Below are positions 35,812-44,676 of a DNA stretch of 64,000 nt, piece after piece. The notes beneath the pieces are model-generated. The model saw only the letters and a list, made by a program, of their open reading frames with translations, did not search any database and had not been told where the DNA came from. The stretch is from Kitasatospora indigofera (GTDB lineage: Bacteria; Actinomycetota; Actinomycetes; Streptomycetales; Streptomycetaceae), in assembly GCF_014655955.1 (NCBI RefSeq), contig NZ_BNBO01000009.1:124001-188000 (forward strand), written 5' to 3'. The translations under genes and the position numbers were made by a program. Each line of letters begins with the position of its first letter. Positions within the stretch are counted from its first letter, which is position 1.

Positions 35812-36296
35812 GGGGTCGCTACCTTCCGGTCGTGGTCTGGTGCCACCGGTCACGCTAACGGCCCGCGGTGGCGGGGCGGCCGTGCGGCGCGCGGGCCCGG
35901 GACGCGGCATCGCGCCATCCGTGGCGGGTGAGGGCCGTCACTGCTTCGCGCCCCCGCCGGAAGATCTTCACGGGATGATCCTTTCAGCGCAAGATCATCA
36001 CATTCTCCGGCCGATGTCCGGGAAAATCCGAAGAATTTCCCTGGATCGGCATTCGGCCCTTCGGTGCCGATTGTCCGGAAACCAGGGCAACCCCCGGTAC
36101 CCCGCCGATCGGCCGTTCCCCGGCCGCCGGACGGCCTGTGAGGATGTGGACAGGCGGAGCGATCATGAACTCCGCCGGGCGCGGCCCGTCAACCGGGCCG
36201 CCGTCGACGGGACCTGACGTTCCGTCGGCCTGTGATCAAGCACGTTCATCGCGCGTGTCCCGCCATCCCTGGGAGCGCGCAAGAGGGGGTCCATCC
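35812..36296. other. Regulatory gap before melC1
   Basis: No gene is supported in these 485 bp. It must carry the promoters of the resident ldhA (leftward) and of melC1 (rightward). Two inverted repeats are seen: GATGATC/GATCATC (35974-35980 and 35993-35999), in an AT-richer patch, and ATCGGCA/TGCCGAT (36045-36051 and 36065-36071). Either could bind a regulator; the copper or nitrogen control known for tyrosinase genes cannot be read from them. Confidence 0.4.
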
Positions 36297-36689
36297 ATGT
36301 CCCAGGTCACCCATGCCTCGGAACTGACGCGACGACGCATGCTGCAGGGCGCGGCCGTCGCCCTGACGGCGGCGGCCGGCACGGTCGTGCTCGGCGTCAC
36401 CGGGCCTGCCGGGGGGCAGGCCACCGCGGCCGGCCCGGAGGCGTCCGACGAGTTCGACGAGGTCTTCAAGGGGCGGCGGATCCAGGGCCGGCCGGTGCAG
36501 GGCGGCGGTCACCACCACACCGCCGGCTACACCGTGCTGGTCGACGGCGAGGAGCTGCACATGATGCGCAACGCCGACGGCACCTGGATCAGCGTCGTCA
36601 ACCACTACCAGACGTTTCCCACGCCGCGTGCGCTCGCCCGCGCCGCCGTGCAGGAGCTCCAGGGCGCCACGCTCGTCCCGCTCGCCTGA
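36297..36689 (+). CDS. melC1: Tyrosinase copper chaperone / export partner MelC1
   Basis: Caddie protein that loads copper into apotyrosinase and provides its Tat signal. 130 residues from ATG 36297 with GAGGGGG at 36283-36289; an upstream in-frame ATG at 36138 lacks a site. The twin-arginine signal is [19 protein letters not shown], about residues 11-29. Conserved family blocks follow: [13 protein letters not shown], a histidine cluster [26 protein letters not shown] and [20 protein letters not shown]. Its partner gene melC2 starts 49 bases downstream. Confidence 0.95.
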   Translation: MSQVTHASELTRRRMLQGAAVALTAAAGTVVLGVTGPAGGQATAAGPEASDEFDEVFKGRRIQGRPVQGGGHHHTAGYTVLVDGEELHMMRNADGTWISVVNHYQTFPTPRALARAAVQELQGATLVPLA

Positions 36690-36738
36690 CGTCCGCCGCT
36701 CCGCATGTCAACGCATCGATTCGTACCGAGGGGGACTC

Positions 36739-37566
36739 ATGGCATTCCGTAAGAACCAGGCGAGCCTGACGGCCAAGGAGAAGCGGGACTTCGTCAACGC
36801 CGTGCTCGCGCTCAAGCGGGCCGGGCGCTACGACGCCTTCGTCAGCACGCACAACTCGTTCATCATCAGCGACACCGACAACGGCGAGCGGGTCGGCCAC
36901 CGGTCGCCGTCCTTCCTGCCCTGGCACCGCAGGTTCCTGCTGCAGTTCGAGCAGGCCCTGCAGAGCGTGGACCCGAACGTCACCCTGCCGTACTGGGACT
37001 GGACGGCCGACCGGACGGCCTCCGCCTCGCTCTGGGACGCCGGGTTCCTGGGCGGCAACGGCCGCAGCAGCGACGGCCAGGTGACCACCGGCCCGTTCGC
37101 CTTCGCGGCCGGCGGGTGGACCCTGAACGTGCGCCCGGACAGCCGCAGCTACCTGCGCCGTTCGCTCGGCAGCGCGGTCGCCGCGCTGCCGACCCGGGCC
37201 GAGACCGAGTCCGTGCTGGCGATCCAGGCCTACGACGCCGCGCCCTGGAACAGCTCCTCGGAGGGCTTCCGCAACAACCTGGAGGGGTGGCGCGGGGTCA
37301 ACCTGCACAACCGGGTGCACGTGTGGGTGGGCGGTCACATGACCACCGGGATGTCGCCCAACGACCCGGTGTTCTGGCTGCACCACTGCTTCATCGACAA
37401 GCTGTGGGCCGAGTGGCAGCGCCGCCACCCCGGGCAGGGCTACCTGCCGGCGGCGGGCACCGCGAACGTGGTGGACCTCGGCGAGACCATGAAGCCGTGG
37501 AACGACACCACCCCGGCGGACATGCTCGACCACACCCGCCACTACACCTACGACACCGGCTTCTGA
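36739..37566 (+). CDS. melC2: Tyrosinase
   Basis: Type-3 copper monooxygenase that hydroxylates tyrosine to L-DOPA and oxidises it to dopaquinone, leading to melanin. 275 residues from ATG 36739 after GAGGGGG. All six copper ligands stand at the family positions: His38, His54, His63 (CuA) and His190, His194, His216 (CuB, HNRVHVWVGGH and WLHHCFID). It has no signal peptide of its own and leaves the cell with MelC1. A strong terminator follows. Confidence 0.97.
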   Translation: MAFRKNQASLTAKEKRDFVNAVLALKRAGRYDAFVSTHNSFIISDTDNGERVGHRSPSFLPWHRRFLLQFEQALQSVDPNVTLPYWDWTADRTASASLWDAGFLGGNGRSSDGQVTTGPFAFAAGGWTLNVRPDSRSYLRRSLGSAVAALPTRAETESVLAIQAYDAAPWNSSSEGFRNNLEGWRGVNLHNRVHVWVGGHMTTGMSPNDPVFWLHHCFIDKLWAEWQRRHPGQGYLPAAGTANVVDLGETMKPWNDTTPADMLDHTRHYTYDTGF

Positions 37567-37598
37567 CCGGCCCGCCGGGGCTCCGTGCCCCGGCACGG

Positions 37599-37632
37599 CC
37601 GCGGGCCCCCGGGGGTCACCCGGGGGCCGCGG
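37599..37632 (+). terminator. Terminator of the melC operon
   Basis: CCGCGGGCCCCCGGG (37599-37613) pairs with CCCGGGGGCCGCGG (37619-37632) with one bulge, 33 bases after melC2. It also lies just past the convergent pfkA stop at 37656. Confidence 0.7.
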
Positions 37633-37655
37633 CGGCAGGGCGGCGGGGGCTTCCG

Positions 37656-38681
37656 TCAGATGACGGTCTCGGCCTCCAGGTAGCGCTCCGCCGGCACGGT
37701 CTTCAGCTCGGCGACCGCCTCGGCCAGCGGCACCAGGTTGATGTCGGTGCCCTGGAGGGCGGTGATGTGGCCGAAGGCGCCCTTGTGGACGGCCTCGACG
37801 GCGTGCCAGCCGAAGCGGGTGGCGAGCACCCGGTCGTAGGCGGTGGGAGTGCCACCGCGCTGGGTGTGGCCGAGGATGACCGGCTTGGCCTCCTTGCCCA
37901 GGCGGTGCTCCAACTCGCGGGAGAGCTGGTTGGCGACACCGGTGAAGCGCTCGTGGCCGTAGATGTCCTTGACGCCCTCCTCCCAGTGCATGGTGCCGGG
38001 CTCGGGCTTGGCGCCCTCGGCGCAGACCACGATCGCGAACTTCTTGTTGCGGTCGAAGCGCTCGCGGACGACCTCGGTCAGCCGGTCGATGTGGAAGGGG
38101 CGCTCGGGAACCACGATGGCGTGGGCGCCGGCGGCCATGCCCGCGTGCAGGGCGATCCAGCCGGTGTGCCGGCCCATGAGCTCGACCACCATGACGCGCT
38201 GGTGCGACTCGGCGGTGGTCTTCAGCCGGTCGAGGGCGTCGGTGGCCACCGAGACGGCCGTGTCGAAGCCGAAGGTGACGTCGGTGCAGGCGATGTCGTT
38301 GTCGATGGTCTTCGGCACGCCGACCACCGGGAGCCCGCCGTCGCTCATCAGCTTGGCGGCCTTGAGGGTGCCCTCGCCGCCGATCGGGATGACCGCGTCG
38401 ATCCCGAGGTCCTCGCAGTACTTCTTGGCGCGCTCGACGCCGTCGCGCAGGTGGCTGGGCTGGACCCGCGAAGAACCGAGGATCGTCCCGCCCTGGGCGA
38501 GGATTCCGCTCACCGAGTCGAGCGTCAGGGGGCGGTGGACACCCTCCAGAAGGCCGCGCCAGCCGTCCTGGAAACCGATGATCTCGTCGCCGTGGTCGAC
38601 CACCCCCCGGTGGACCACTGAGCGGATCACAGCGTTCAGGCCGGGGCAGTCACCGCCGCTGGTCAGCACACCAATACGCAT
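37656..38681 (-). CDS. pfkA: 6-phosphofructokinase, group III
   Basis: Glycolytic kinase forming fructose 1,6-bisphosphate in the cytosol. 341 residues. The N-terminus MRIGVLTSGGDCPGLNAVIR, PIGGEGTLKAAK, PKTIDNDIACTDVTFGFDTA, and VELMGRHTGWIALH are the nucleotide and sugar phosphate sites. The glycine in GGEGT, rather than Asp as in GGDD, favours ATP over pyrophosphate as phosphoryl donor. Streptomyces carry several paralogues, so this need not be the main one. It stands alone, convergent with melC2. Confidence 0.95.
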   Translation of the reverse strand: MRIGVLTSGGDCPGLNAVIRSVVHRGVVDHGDEIIGFQDGWRGLLEGVHRPLTLDSVSGILAQGGTILGSSRVQPSHLRDGVERAKKYCEDLGIDAVIPIGGEGTLKAAKLMSDGGLPVVGVPKTIDNDIACTDVTFGFDTAVSVATDALDRLKTTAESHQRVMVVELMGRHTGWIALHAGMAAGAHAIVVPERPFHIDRLTEVVRERFDRNKKFAIVVCAEGAKPEPGTMHWEEGVKDIYGHERFTGVANQLSRELEHRLGKEAKPVILGHTQRGGTPTAYDRVLATRFGWHAVEAVHKGAFGHITALQGTDINLVPLAEAVAELKTVPAERYLEAETVI

Positions 38682-38987
38682 TGCTTTGCAACTCCCGAGC
38701 AGAACCGAGGAACGGCCGGACTACCAGGCTGGGACCACGCCGACACCGTAGCGGTCCGATCCCGCGCCGGGGTGGCGCGGAGGTAGCCGTCGGGTGAAGC
38801 GCTGATCGGGTCGAACATTTCTGCTCGGATCCGACCATGAGGTCGAGCATATAGCGGGCCCCTGTGTCCGGCCGGACAGGAACCGACACGGCAGCGGCGC
38901 CGTCGGCGCTGCCGTGGAATGCAGCCGGCTGCCGAGGAGGGTGTGCGGCCAGCGTTCCTATTGTCGTACGTATTCGATTATCTGTGG
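38682..38987. other. Gap upstream of pfkA
   Basis: About 300 bp holding the pfkA promoter; no gene. A stem CACGGCAGCG/CGCTGCCGTG lies at 38887-38916, and 38950-38985 is AT-richer. I see no confident promoter boxes. Confidence 0.4.
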
Positions 38988-39016
38988 ACCGGGTGCCCGC
39001 GATGCGGGCACCCGGT
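38988..39016 (-). terminator. Terminator of the murT-gatD operon
   Basis: ACCGGGTGCCCGC (38988-39000) pairs perfectly with GCGGGCACCCGGT (39004-39016) around GAT, 14 bases beyond the gatD stop, and is followed on the minus strand by AT-richer sequence. Confidence 0.8.
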
Positions 39017-39030
39017 GCGTGACGGCGGTC

Positions 39031-39759
39031 TCAGGCCGGCTGGCGGGAGGCCGCGATCCGCTCGGCGCGCAGTGCGTCGTACCAGGTGGTGTCGGCCGGC
39101 GGCAGGGCGTTCACGTCCAGCGCCAGCTTGATCAGCATGTCCGCGACGGCGGGGTTGCGGGCCATCACCGGGCCGTGCAGGTAGGTGCCGAAGACGGTGT
39201 CCCGCCAGGCGCCCTCGGTGCCGTCGCCGGTCCCGTTGCCGCCGCCGACGGTCACCGTCGCCAGCGGCGAGACGCCCTGGCCGAGGTGGGTGATGCCCTG
39301 GTGGTTCTCGAAGCCGGTCAGCTGGGGCAGGCCGAGGCGCGGGTCCACGTCGGCGAGCACGTCGCCGACGTTGCGGGCGCCCTCGCCGCGGGTGCTCCAG
39401 ACGTCGAGCAGGCCGAGGCCCGGCTCGCGCTCGCCGAGGTCGTTGATGAACTCGTGGCCGAGGATCTGGTACCCGGCGCAGACCGAGAAGATGATCGCAC
39501 CGTTCTCGGAGGCCCGGACCAGCCCGGTGTCCTGGCGCAGCCGCTCGGCGGCCAGCCGCTGCGGGCGGTCCTCACCGCCGCCGATGAGATAGATGTCACC
39601 ACTGGTGGGCACCGACTGGTCGGACCGGACGTCGATCCGGGTCACGTTGAGGCCGCGCTGGCGGGCCCGGCGCTCCACGACCAGGGCGTTGCCCCGGTCG
39701 CCGTAGGTGCTGAGGAGGTCCGGGTAGACCCAGACCAGCCGCAGGCTGCTCTCACTCAT
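39031..39759 (-). CDS. gatD: Lipid II isoglutaminyl synthase, glutaminase subunit GatD
   Basis: Class I glutamine amidotransferase that supplies ammonia to MurT for amidation of D-glutamate in lipid II at the membrane face. 242 residues from ATG 39759 with GGAAGG upstream; an ATG at 39798 overlapping the murT stop is the alternative. Nucleophile Cys94 (FSVCAGYQILG) and catalytic His195 (GTYLHGP) match the family; the glycine-rich IGGGEDRPQ is the oxyanion region. It forms a heterodimer with the product of the upstream gene. Confidence 0.94.
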   Translation of the reverse strand: MSESSLRLVWVYPDLLSTYGDRGNALVVERRARQRGLNVTRIDVRSDQSVPTSGDIYLIGGGEDRPQRLAAERLRQDTGLVRASENGAIIFSVCAGYQILGHEFINDLGEREPGLGLLDVWSTRGEGARNVGDVLADVDPRLGLPQLTGFENHQGITHLGQGVSPLATVTVGGGNGTGDGTEGAWRDTVFGTYLHGPVMARNPAVADMLIKLALDVNALPPADTTWYDALRAERIAASRQPA

Positions 39760-39797
39760 CCTCGAAGACCTTCCGTTGGGCGTTCCTGGAGTCGTCA

Positions 39798-41060
39798 TCA
39801 GCCCGCCACGACCTTCCTGAGCTGCTGGAAAGCGGTGTAGTTGGCGATCGCCTCGATCCGCCCGGGGGGTGCCATCCGGACGGCCTGCTCCAGCGAGTCC
39901 ACCACGTGGAACTGCAGCCCGGCCACCTCCAGGCGCACCGCGAGGTCCAGCTTGCGCTGGCCCATCACGAACACCGGGTGCCCGGAGAGCCGCTCGTAGT
40001 CGACGTCCCAGAGCCACGAGGTGTCGGTGCCGTCGGCGTCCATCGCGTTGACCGAGAGGATCACCGGCGTGGGCGGCCCGTCGATCAGCGAGAAGGTCTC
40101 CAGCCAGCCGGCCGGGTTCTTCGCCAGCAGCAGCCGGATGTCCCGGCCCTGGTACTGGACCACGTCGTAGCGGCCGGCCACGGCCGTCACCGCCTGCATC
40201 CGCTCCAGGGCGACCTGCGGGGCCACCCCGAAGACGGCCGCCACCGCGGCCGAGCTGGTGGCGTTGGCGAGGTTGGCCCGGCCGGGCAGCTGCAGCTGGA
40301 TCGGCCAGGCGCCGCGCTGCGGGTCCACCACGTGGGTGCCCTGCAGCGCCCAGTGCGGGTTGGGCCGGCGGAAGCCGCAGTCCTGGCAGAACCAGTCGTC
40401 CCCGGGGCGCTGCATCACGCCGCCGCAGGCGGGGCAGGACCAGGCGTCCTCCTTCCAGGCCTGTCCGGCGGCCACCCAGACCACCTTCTTGCAGGAGGAC
40501 GCGGCCCAGGTCACCAGCGGGTCGTCCGCGTTGGCGATGATCACGGCCTCGGAGTCCTTGAGGCCCTCGCGCCACTTCTCGGCCATCATCCGGGTCTCGG
40601 CCGCGCGGTCCAGCTGGTCGCGGGAGAGGTTGAGCAGTGCGATCGCCTTCGGGCGGGTGTCGCGGGCGACGCCGGCCAGGTACTTCTCGTCGACCTCGAT
40701 CACGCCGAACCTGGCGTCCGAGCCGCCCGCCAGCGCGGAGGTGATGCCGGCGGGCATGTTGGCGCCGAGGGCGTTGGACACCACCGGGCCGGCGGCGCGC
40801 AGCGCCTCGGCGATCAGGCGGGTGGTGGTGGTCTTGCCGTTGGTCGCGCTGACCAGGATGACGTCGAGGTGGTCGGCGAGAGTGGCGAGCAGATCGGGGT
40901 CGAGCCTGAGGGCGATCTTGCCGCCGATCACCGAACCGCTGCCGCGGCCGGCCTTGCGCGAGACGGCGGCGGCCACTCGGCCGGCGGTGACGGCGATCTT
41001 GGCGCGGGCGGGCAGCGAGCCGTCGCGCGCGCCTGTGGCCTCCGTTTCGGTGCCTGCCAT
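39798..41060 (-). CDS. murT: Lipid II isoglutaminyl synthase, ATPase subunit MurT
   Basis: Mur-ligase-like enzyme that activates the alpha-carboxylate of the D-glutamate residue of lipid II with ATP. 420 residues from ATG 41060, with AAGGAGGAA about 12 bases upstream. P-loop SATNGKTTTT (Lys76), a four-cysteine zinc ribbon inserted in the central domain (Cys209, Cys212, Cys225, Cys228), and the C-terminal MurT-type domain (NYTAFQQLRKVV). First gene of the murT-gatD pair, which is essential in several Gram-positive bacteria. Confidence 0.95.
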   Translation of the reverse strand: MAGTETEATGARDGSLPARAKIAVTAGRVAAAVSRKAGRGSGSVIGGKIALRLDPDLLATLADHLDVILVSATNGKTTTTRLIAEALRAAGPVVSNALGANMPAGITSALAGGSDARFGVIEVDEKYLAGVARDTRPKAIALLNLSRDQLDRAAETRMMAEKWREGLKDSEAVIIANADDPLVTWAASSCKKVVWVAAGQAWKEDAWSCPACGGVMQRPGDDWFCQDCGFRRPNPHWALQGTHVVDPQRGAWPIQLQLPGRANLANATSSAAVAAVFGVAPQVALERMQAVTAVAGRYDVVQYQGRDIRLLLAKNPAGWLETFSLIDGPPTPVILSVNAMDADGTDTSWLWDVDYERLSGHPVFVMGQRKLDLAVRLEVAGLQFHVVDSLEQAVRMAPPGRIEAIANYTAFQQLRKVVAG

Positions 41061-41549
41061 GCTCAGTGGTTCCTCCTTGCTGCGGCACCACCCGGGGGCC
41101 GGTTAACGGTCCGTCGGGCGGCGGGGACGGGGCCAGCCTACCGACTCCGCGCCCCGGCACCGAGTCCCGCACCCCGCGCTGCCTGCCGGGATTGCCGGGA
41201 CGGAGCTCTGACGGGCCCTCGGCGGGCCCCGTGGAGCGGCCTTCCGGACGGGCCGTGCACGGACGGCACGCGGAGTTCTTGTCGTACCGCAGGACGGCCG
41301 GGGCCGGGCGGCCGGTTCCCCGGCGGGCCTCGCGGGCGTCGGGCGGCCGGTCGCCCCGGGCGGTGATCTGCGTCACCGGTCGGCGGCCGCCGGCGGGGCC
41401 GGACGCGGCACCGCCGCCCCGCTCCCCCGGCGGGGGCGGGGCGGCGGAGGGGCCGTCCGGGTACGGAGCGGTGCTGCGGGGTCGGGACGGGACCGGGTGG
41501 GACCGGATCGGGCCTGACGGGACGGGCTCGGCGCGGGGCGTGCCCGGTG
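41061..41549. other. Gap upstream of murT, with a terminator hairpin
   Basis: No gene is supported in this 489-bp, extremely GC-rich gap. A strong hairpin at 41411-41447 (stem CCGCCGCCCCG plus CCCCC against GGGGG and CGGGGCGGCGG, two-base bulge, 3-base loop) lies about 100 bases past the ACT-GNAT stop and is its likely terminator. The murT promoter should be near 41090-41150. Confidence 0.5.
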
Positions 41550-42947
41550 TCAGCGGCCGGGGCGGCCGGGCCAGGGGACGGGCAGCTCGGCGGTGGCCTC
41601 GGCCAGGTGGGCGGTGATCACCAGGGTGCCCTCCTCGACCTGGTAGTCGAGCGGCGCCGCCAGCTTGCGCATGGTGGCGACCAGCCCGGTGTTGGAGGCC
41701 TGGGTGATCGCGTAGACGGTGTCGACGCCGGCCTCCAGGGCCAGTGCGGACATCCGCCGCAGCAGGTCGAGCCCGAGCCCGCGGCGCTGCCAGCCGTCCT
41801 CGACCAGGACGGCGACCTCGGCGCTGTCGTCGTCCCACATCAGGTGGCCGAGGGCGACGATCCGGCCGTCGGCGGCCTCCACCGCGAGGGTCTGGCCGTG
41901 CCGGGCGTCCAGCAGGTGGTCCAGGTAGCGCTCGGCGTCCCGCACCGGGCCGTGGTAGCGCTTGCGCAGGGTGTCCGTGGAGCAGCGCCCGTGCATGGCC
42001 AGCGCGGCCTCCTTGTCGCCGGCGTCGGCCCGGCGCACGGTCAGGTCGGCCCCGGCGGGCAGGGTGAGGTGGGCCTTGACCCGCGGCACCCGCGGCCCGA
42101 GCAGGGTGTCCAGCTTCACCAGGGCCTGGGCCCGGGCGAACTCGGTCGGGGTGAACGGCAGGTGCGGGCGGGTCAGCTCGATCAGGTCCCCCGAGGGCGC
42201 GGGCAGGCGCATCACGTGCCCCTCCACCCCGGCGGTGGCGCGCTTGCCGGCGCCGGGGAACTGCCGGATCGTGCACTGGCCGAACAGCTGCCGCAGGGCG
42301 ACCGGCAGCTCGGCGGCGTCCAGCGCGGTGCGGGTCGCCAGGGCCAGCACGTGGGTGGGGACGTCGACCAGGTCGTGCGCGTCGGCCGGGTCGGTCCAGA
42401 TGTCGTGGCCGCCGGCCGAGGCGACCGTCCGGGTCAGTTCGGCGCGGGTGAGCGAGAGCGGGGCGCGGACGAAGAACTCGTCGACCGTCCCGGCGGGCAG
42501 CGGGTGGGACTGCATGGAGATGATGTTGATCCGCTGCCCGGCGAAGGCCGTGCACACCCGGGCCAGGCTGCCGGGGGAGTCCTCGACCGTGGTGCGCACC
42601 CGCCAGAGCGTGGTCGGCTCGAACTCGTCCATCGGGCCGGTCGCGCCGTCCGCCTCGGCGCCGGGCGGCGCGGGGGTGTCCGGCGACGGAGGTCCGTGCA
42701 GGTGGCGGTGGGCCCACCAGGTGTGGAACAGCGCCGTGGCGAGCAGGGCGCTCGCCGAGGCGGCGAGCACCAGCGGGCCGTCCGGGCCGTGCACGACGAT
42801 CTTGGCCACCAGGTCGGCGGCGGTGACCGAGAGGAAGATCGCCGCCAGCTCGACGGTGTCGCGGCGCCAGCGATGGATTCTGGCGCCGCGACGCTGCGCG
42901 CGGGAGGTCGTCGGGGTGAGGGAGCGGCCGTTCGTCAGGTTGTCCAT
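41550..42947 (-). CDS. ACT-domain / GNAT acetyltransferase fusion protein
   Basis: 465 residues from ATG 42947. Residues 30-80 are hydrophobic and may form two membrane helices (ELAAIFLSVTAADLVAKIVV, LVLAASASALLATALF). An ACT domain follows at about 110-180 (LWRVRTTVEDSPGSLARVCTAFAGQ, INIISMQSHP), then a linker and a GNAT domain at about 300-455 (LTVRRADAGDKEAALAMHGR, EVAVLVEDGWQRRGLGLDLL, the acetyl-CoA loop). ACT-GNAT proteins in actinobacteria are amino-acid-regulated protein lysine acetyltransferases; the membrane anchor here is an additional feature. Target unknown. Confidence 0.85.
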   Translation of the reverse strand: MDNLTNGRSLTPTTSRAQRRGARIHRWRRDTVELAAIFLSVTAADLVAKIVVHGPDGPLVLAASASALLATALFHTWWAHRHLHGPPSPDTPAPPGAEADGATGPMDEFEPTTLWRVRTTVEDSPGSLARVCTAFAGQRINIISMQSHPLPAGTVDEFFVRAPLSLTRAELTRTVASAGGHDIWTDPADAHDLVDVPTHVLALATRTALDAAELPVALRQLFGQCTIRQFPGAGKRATAGVEGHVMRLPAPSGDLIELTRPHLPFTPTEFARAQALVKLDTLLGPRVPRVKAHLTLPAGADLTVRRADAGDKEAALAMHGRCSTDTLRKRYHGPVRDAERYLDHLLDARHGQTLAVEAADGRIVALGHLMWDDDSAEVAVLVEDGWQRRGLGLDLLRRMSALALEAGVDTVYAITQASNTGLVATMRKLAAPLDYQVEEGTLVITAHLAEATAELPVPWPGRPGR

Positions 42948-43055
42948 GCCATGATGCTGCCGCGCCGGTGTTTCACGATCACGAATCCCCCGTGACCTGT
43001 GGGTTAATGTCTCGTCGAACCATTCGTACGGGCTTTCCCCCGCCGCCGGCCGGAT

Positions 43056-44534
43056 TCAGGCCCCGGCCGGACGCTCCGTCAGCCCGGCCGCGGCGGCGCG
43101 GACTTCGGCCAGCAGCAGTTCGAGGTCGTCCTCGGTGGTGGCCGCGTTCAGCAGGCAGGCCCGCAGCATCTCGCGGCCGCCGAGCAGCGCTCCGGTGACG
43201 AAGACCCGCCCGCGCAGCTGCACCGCCACCGGCAGCTCCCGGTTGACGGCGTTCACCGCGGCCTCGTCCAGGCCCGCCGCGCGGTGCCGGAAGGCCACGA
43301 TCGAGGTCTGCACCGGCGCGAGCAGCTCCAGCTCGGGGTCGGCCTCGACCAGCTCGCCGAGTCGGCGGGCCAGCGCGGTGCAGCGGGCGATGTCGTCCGA
43401 GATGCCCTGCCGGCCGCGGTGCGCGATGGTCGCCCAGACCTTGAGCGAGCGGAACGGCCGGGTCTGCTCCATGCCGTACTCGGAGAACCAGCCCAGCGAG
43501 CCCGCGGCCTCGTCCCGCAGGTAGGAGGGGACCAGGCTGAAGGTGCCGCGCAGCTCGTCGGTGTCGCGGACCAGGGCGCAGCCGCAGTCCACCGGGACGC
43601 CCAGCCACTTGTGCGGGTCCAGCGCCAGCGAGTCCGCGCGCTCCAGGCCGGCGTAGCGGTGGGCGATCGCGGGGTCGAGCACGCCGAAGGCGCCGTAGGC
43701 GCCGTCCACGTGCAGCCAGAGCTCCTGCTCGGCGCAGAGGTCGGCGATCGGGTCGAAGGCGTCCACCGCGCCGGTGCCGACGGTGCCGGCGGAGGCGACC
43801 ACCAGGAAGGGCAGCAGGCCGTCGGCGCGGTCGCGGGCCACCGCGGCGCGCAGCGCGTCGGTGTCGAGCTGCCCCTCGGGGCCGCTGGGGACGGTCCGCA
43901 GGTGCTTGCTGCCCAGGCCCAGCAGCTCGGCGGCCTTGCGGACGCAGGAGTGGGTCTCCCCGGTGGCGTACGCGACCAGCGGGGGCATGCCCGCCAGGCC
44001 GTCCTCGCGGACGTCCCAGCCGGCCCGGCGGGCGGCGCGGTTCCGGGCGGCGGCCAGGCAGACGATGGTCGCCATCGAGGTGCCGGAGGTCAGCAGGCCG
44101 CCGCCGGCCGGGTGCGGGAACCCGACCAGTTCGGCGATCCAGCGCACCACGGCCCGCTCCAGGTGGACGTCGGCGTGGTCGCCGCCGGCCGAGCTGGGGT
44201 TCATCGCGGAGGCGGCCAGGGTGGCGAGCACCCCGGCGGGGGCCGGGGCGGAGTTCACCCAGCCGAAGAAGCGCGGGTTGCCGTTGCCCATCGGCGCGGG
44301 CATCACCCGGGTGCCGACGAAGTCGAGCAGCCCGGCGAGGGGGACGCCGTCCTCCGGCAGCGGGGCCTCCAGCAGCGAGGTCCGGTCGGCGGGGCCCATC
44401 GGCTGCCAGACCGGGCGGCCGGGCAGCCCGGCGAGGTAGTCGGCGACCAGGTCGGCGGCGGCGTGGGCGGCGGTGCGGAAGTCGTCCGGAGGGGTGGGGG
44501 ACGAGTCCGGCACGGCGGGGGAGGCGGGGCTCAT
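43056..44534 (-). CDS. PLP-dependent group II (aromatic amino acid type) decarboxylase
   Basis: Cytosolic decarboxylase of 492 residues from ATG 44534 with GGAG upstream. The PLP lysine is Lys309 (LDPHKWLGVP), with the cofactor-stacking His195 (GETHSCVRKA) and Asp277 (LHVDGAYG) in place. The substrate loop NPRFFGWVNSAPAPAGVLA near 86-104 is typical of actinobacterial members annotated as aromatic-L-amino-acid or glutamate-like decarboxylases. Substrate not predictable. The stop codon lies inside a CCGGCCGG inverted repeat (43046-43070). Confidence 0.92.
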   Translation of the reverse strand: MSPASPAVPDSSPTPPDDFRTAAHAAADLVADYLAGLPGRPVWQPMGPADRTSLLEAPLPEDGVPLAGLLDFVGTRVMPAPMGNGNPRFFGWVNSAPAPAGVLATLAASAMNPSSAGGDHADVHLERAVVRWIAELVGFPHPAGGGLLTSGTSMATIVCLAAARNRAARRAGWDVREDGLAGMPPLVAYATGETHSCVRKAAELLGLGSKHLRTVPSGPEGQLDTDALRAAVARDRADGLLPFLVVASAGTVGTGAVDAFDPIADLCAEQELWLHVDGAYGAFGVLDPAIAHRYAGLERADSLALDPHKWLGVPVDCGCALVRDTDELRGTFSLVPSYLRDEAAGSLGWFSEYGMEQTRPFRSLKVWATIAHRGRQGISDDIARCTALARRLGELVEADPELELLAPVQTSIVAFRHRAAGLDEAAVNAVNRELPVAVQLRGRVFVTGALLGGREMLRACLLNAATTEDDLELLLAEVRAAAAGLTERPAGA

Positions 44535-44676
44535 GGTGCGGCTCCAGCAGGTGGGGGGCCTGACGGCGCGGCGTCCTCGGCGCACCTGGATGACCAGATC
44601 CTACGGTGCGTGTGCCGAGGGACCCGCGTCGCCCGGGTGCGGACGGCGCGGGCCCCTCGGCGGACGGGCGGGGCCG

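Noticed and set aside
39031-42717. 1228-codon minus-strand frame ending as GatD
   Set aside because: Only the last 242 codons are GatD; the rest is out-of-frame murT and GNAT sequence rich in Arg/Gly/Pro.
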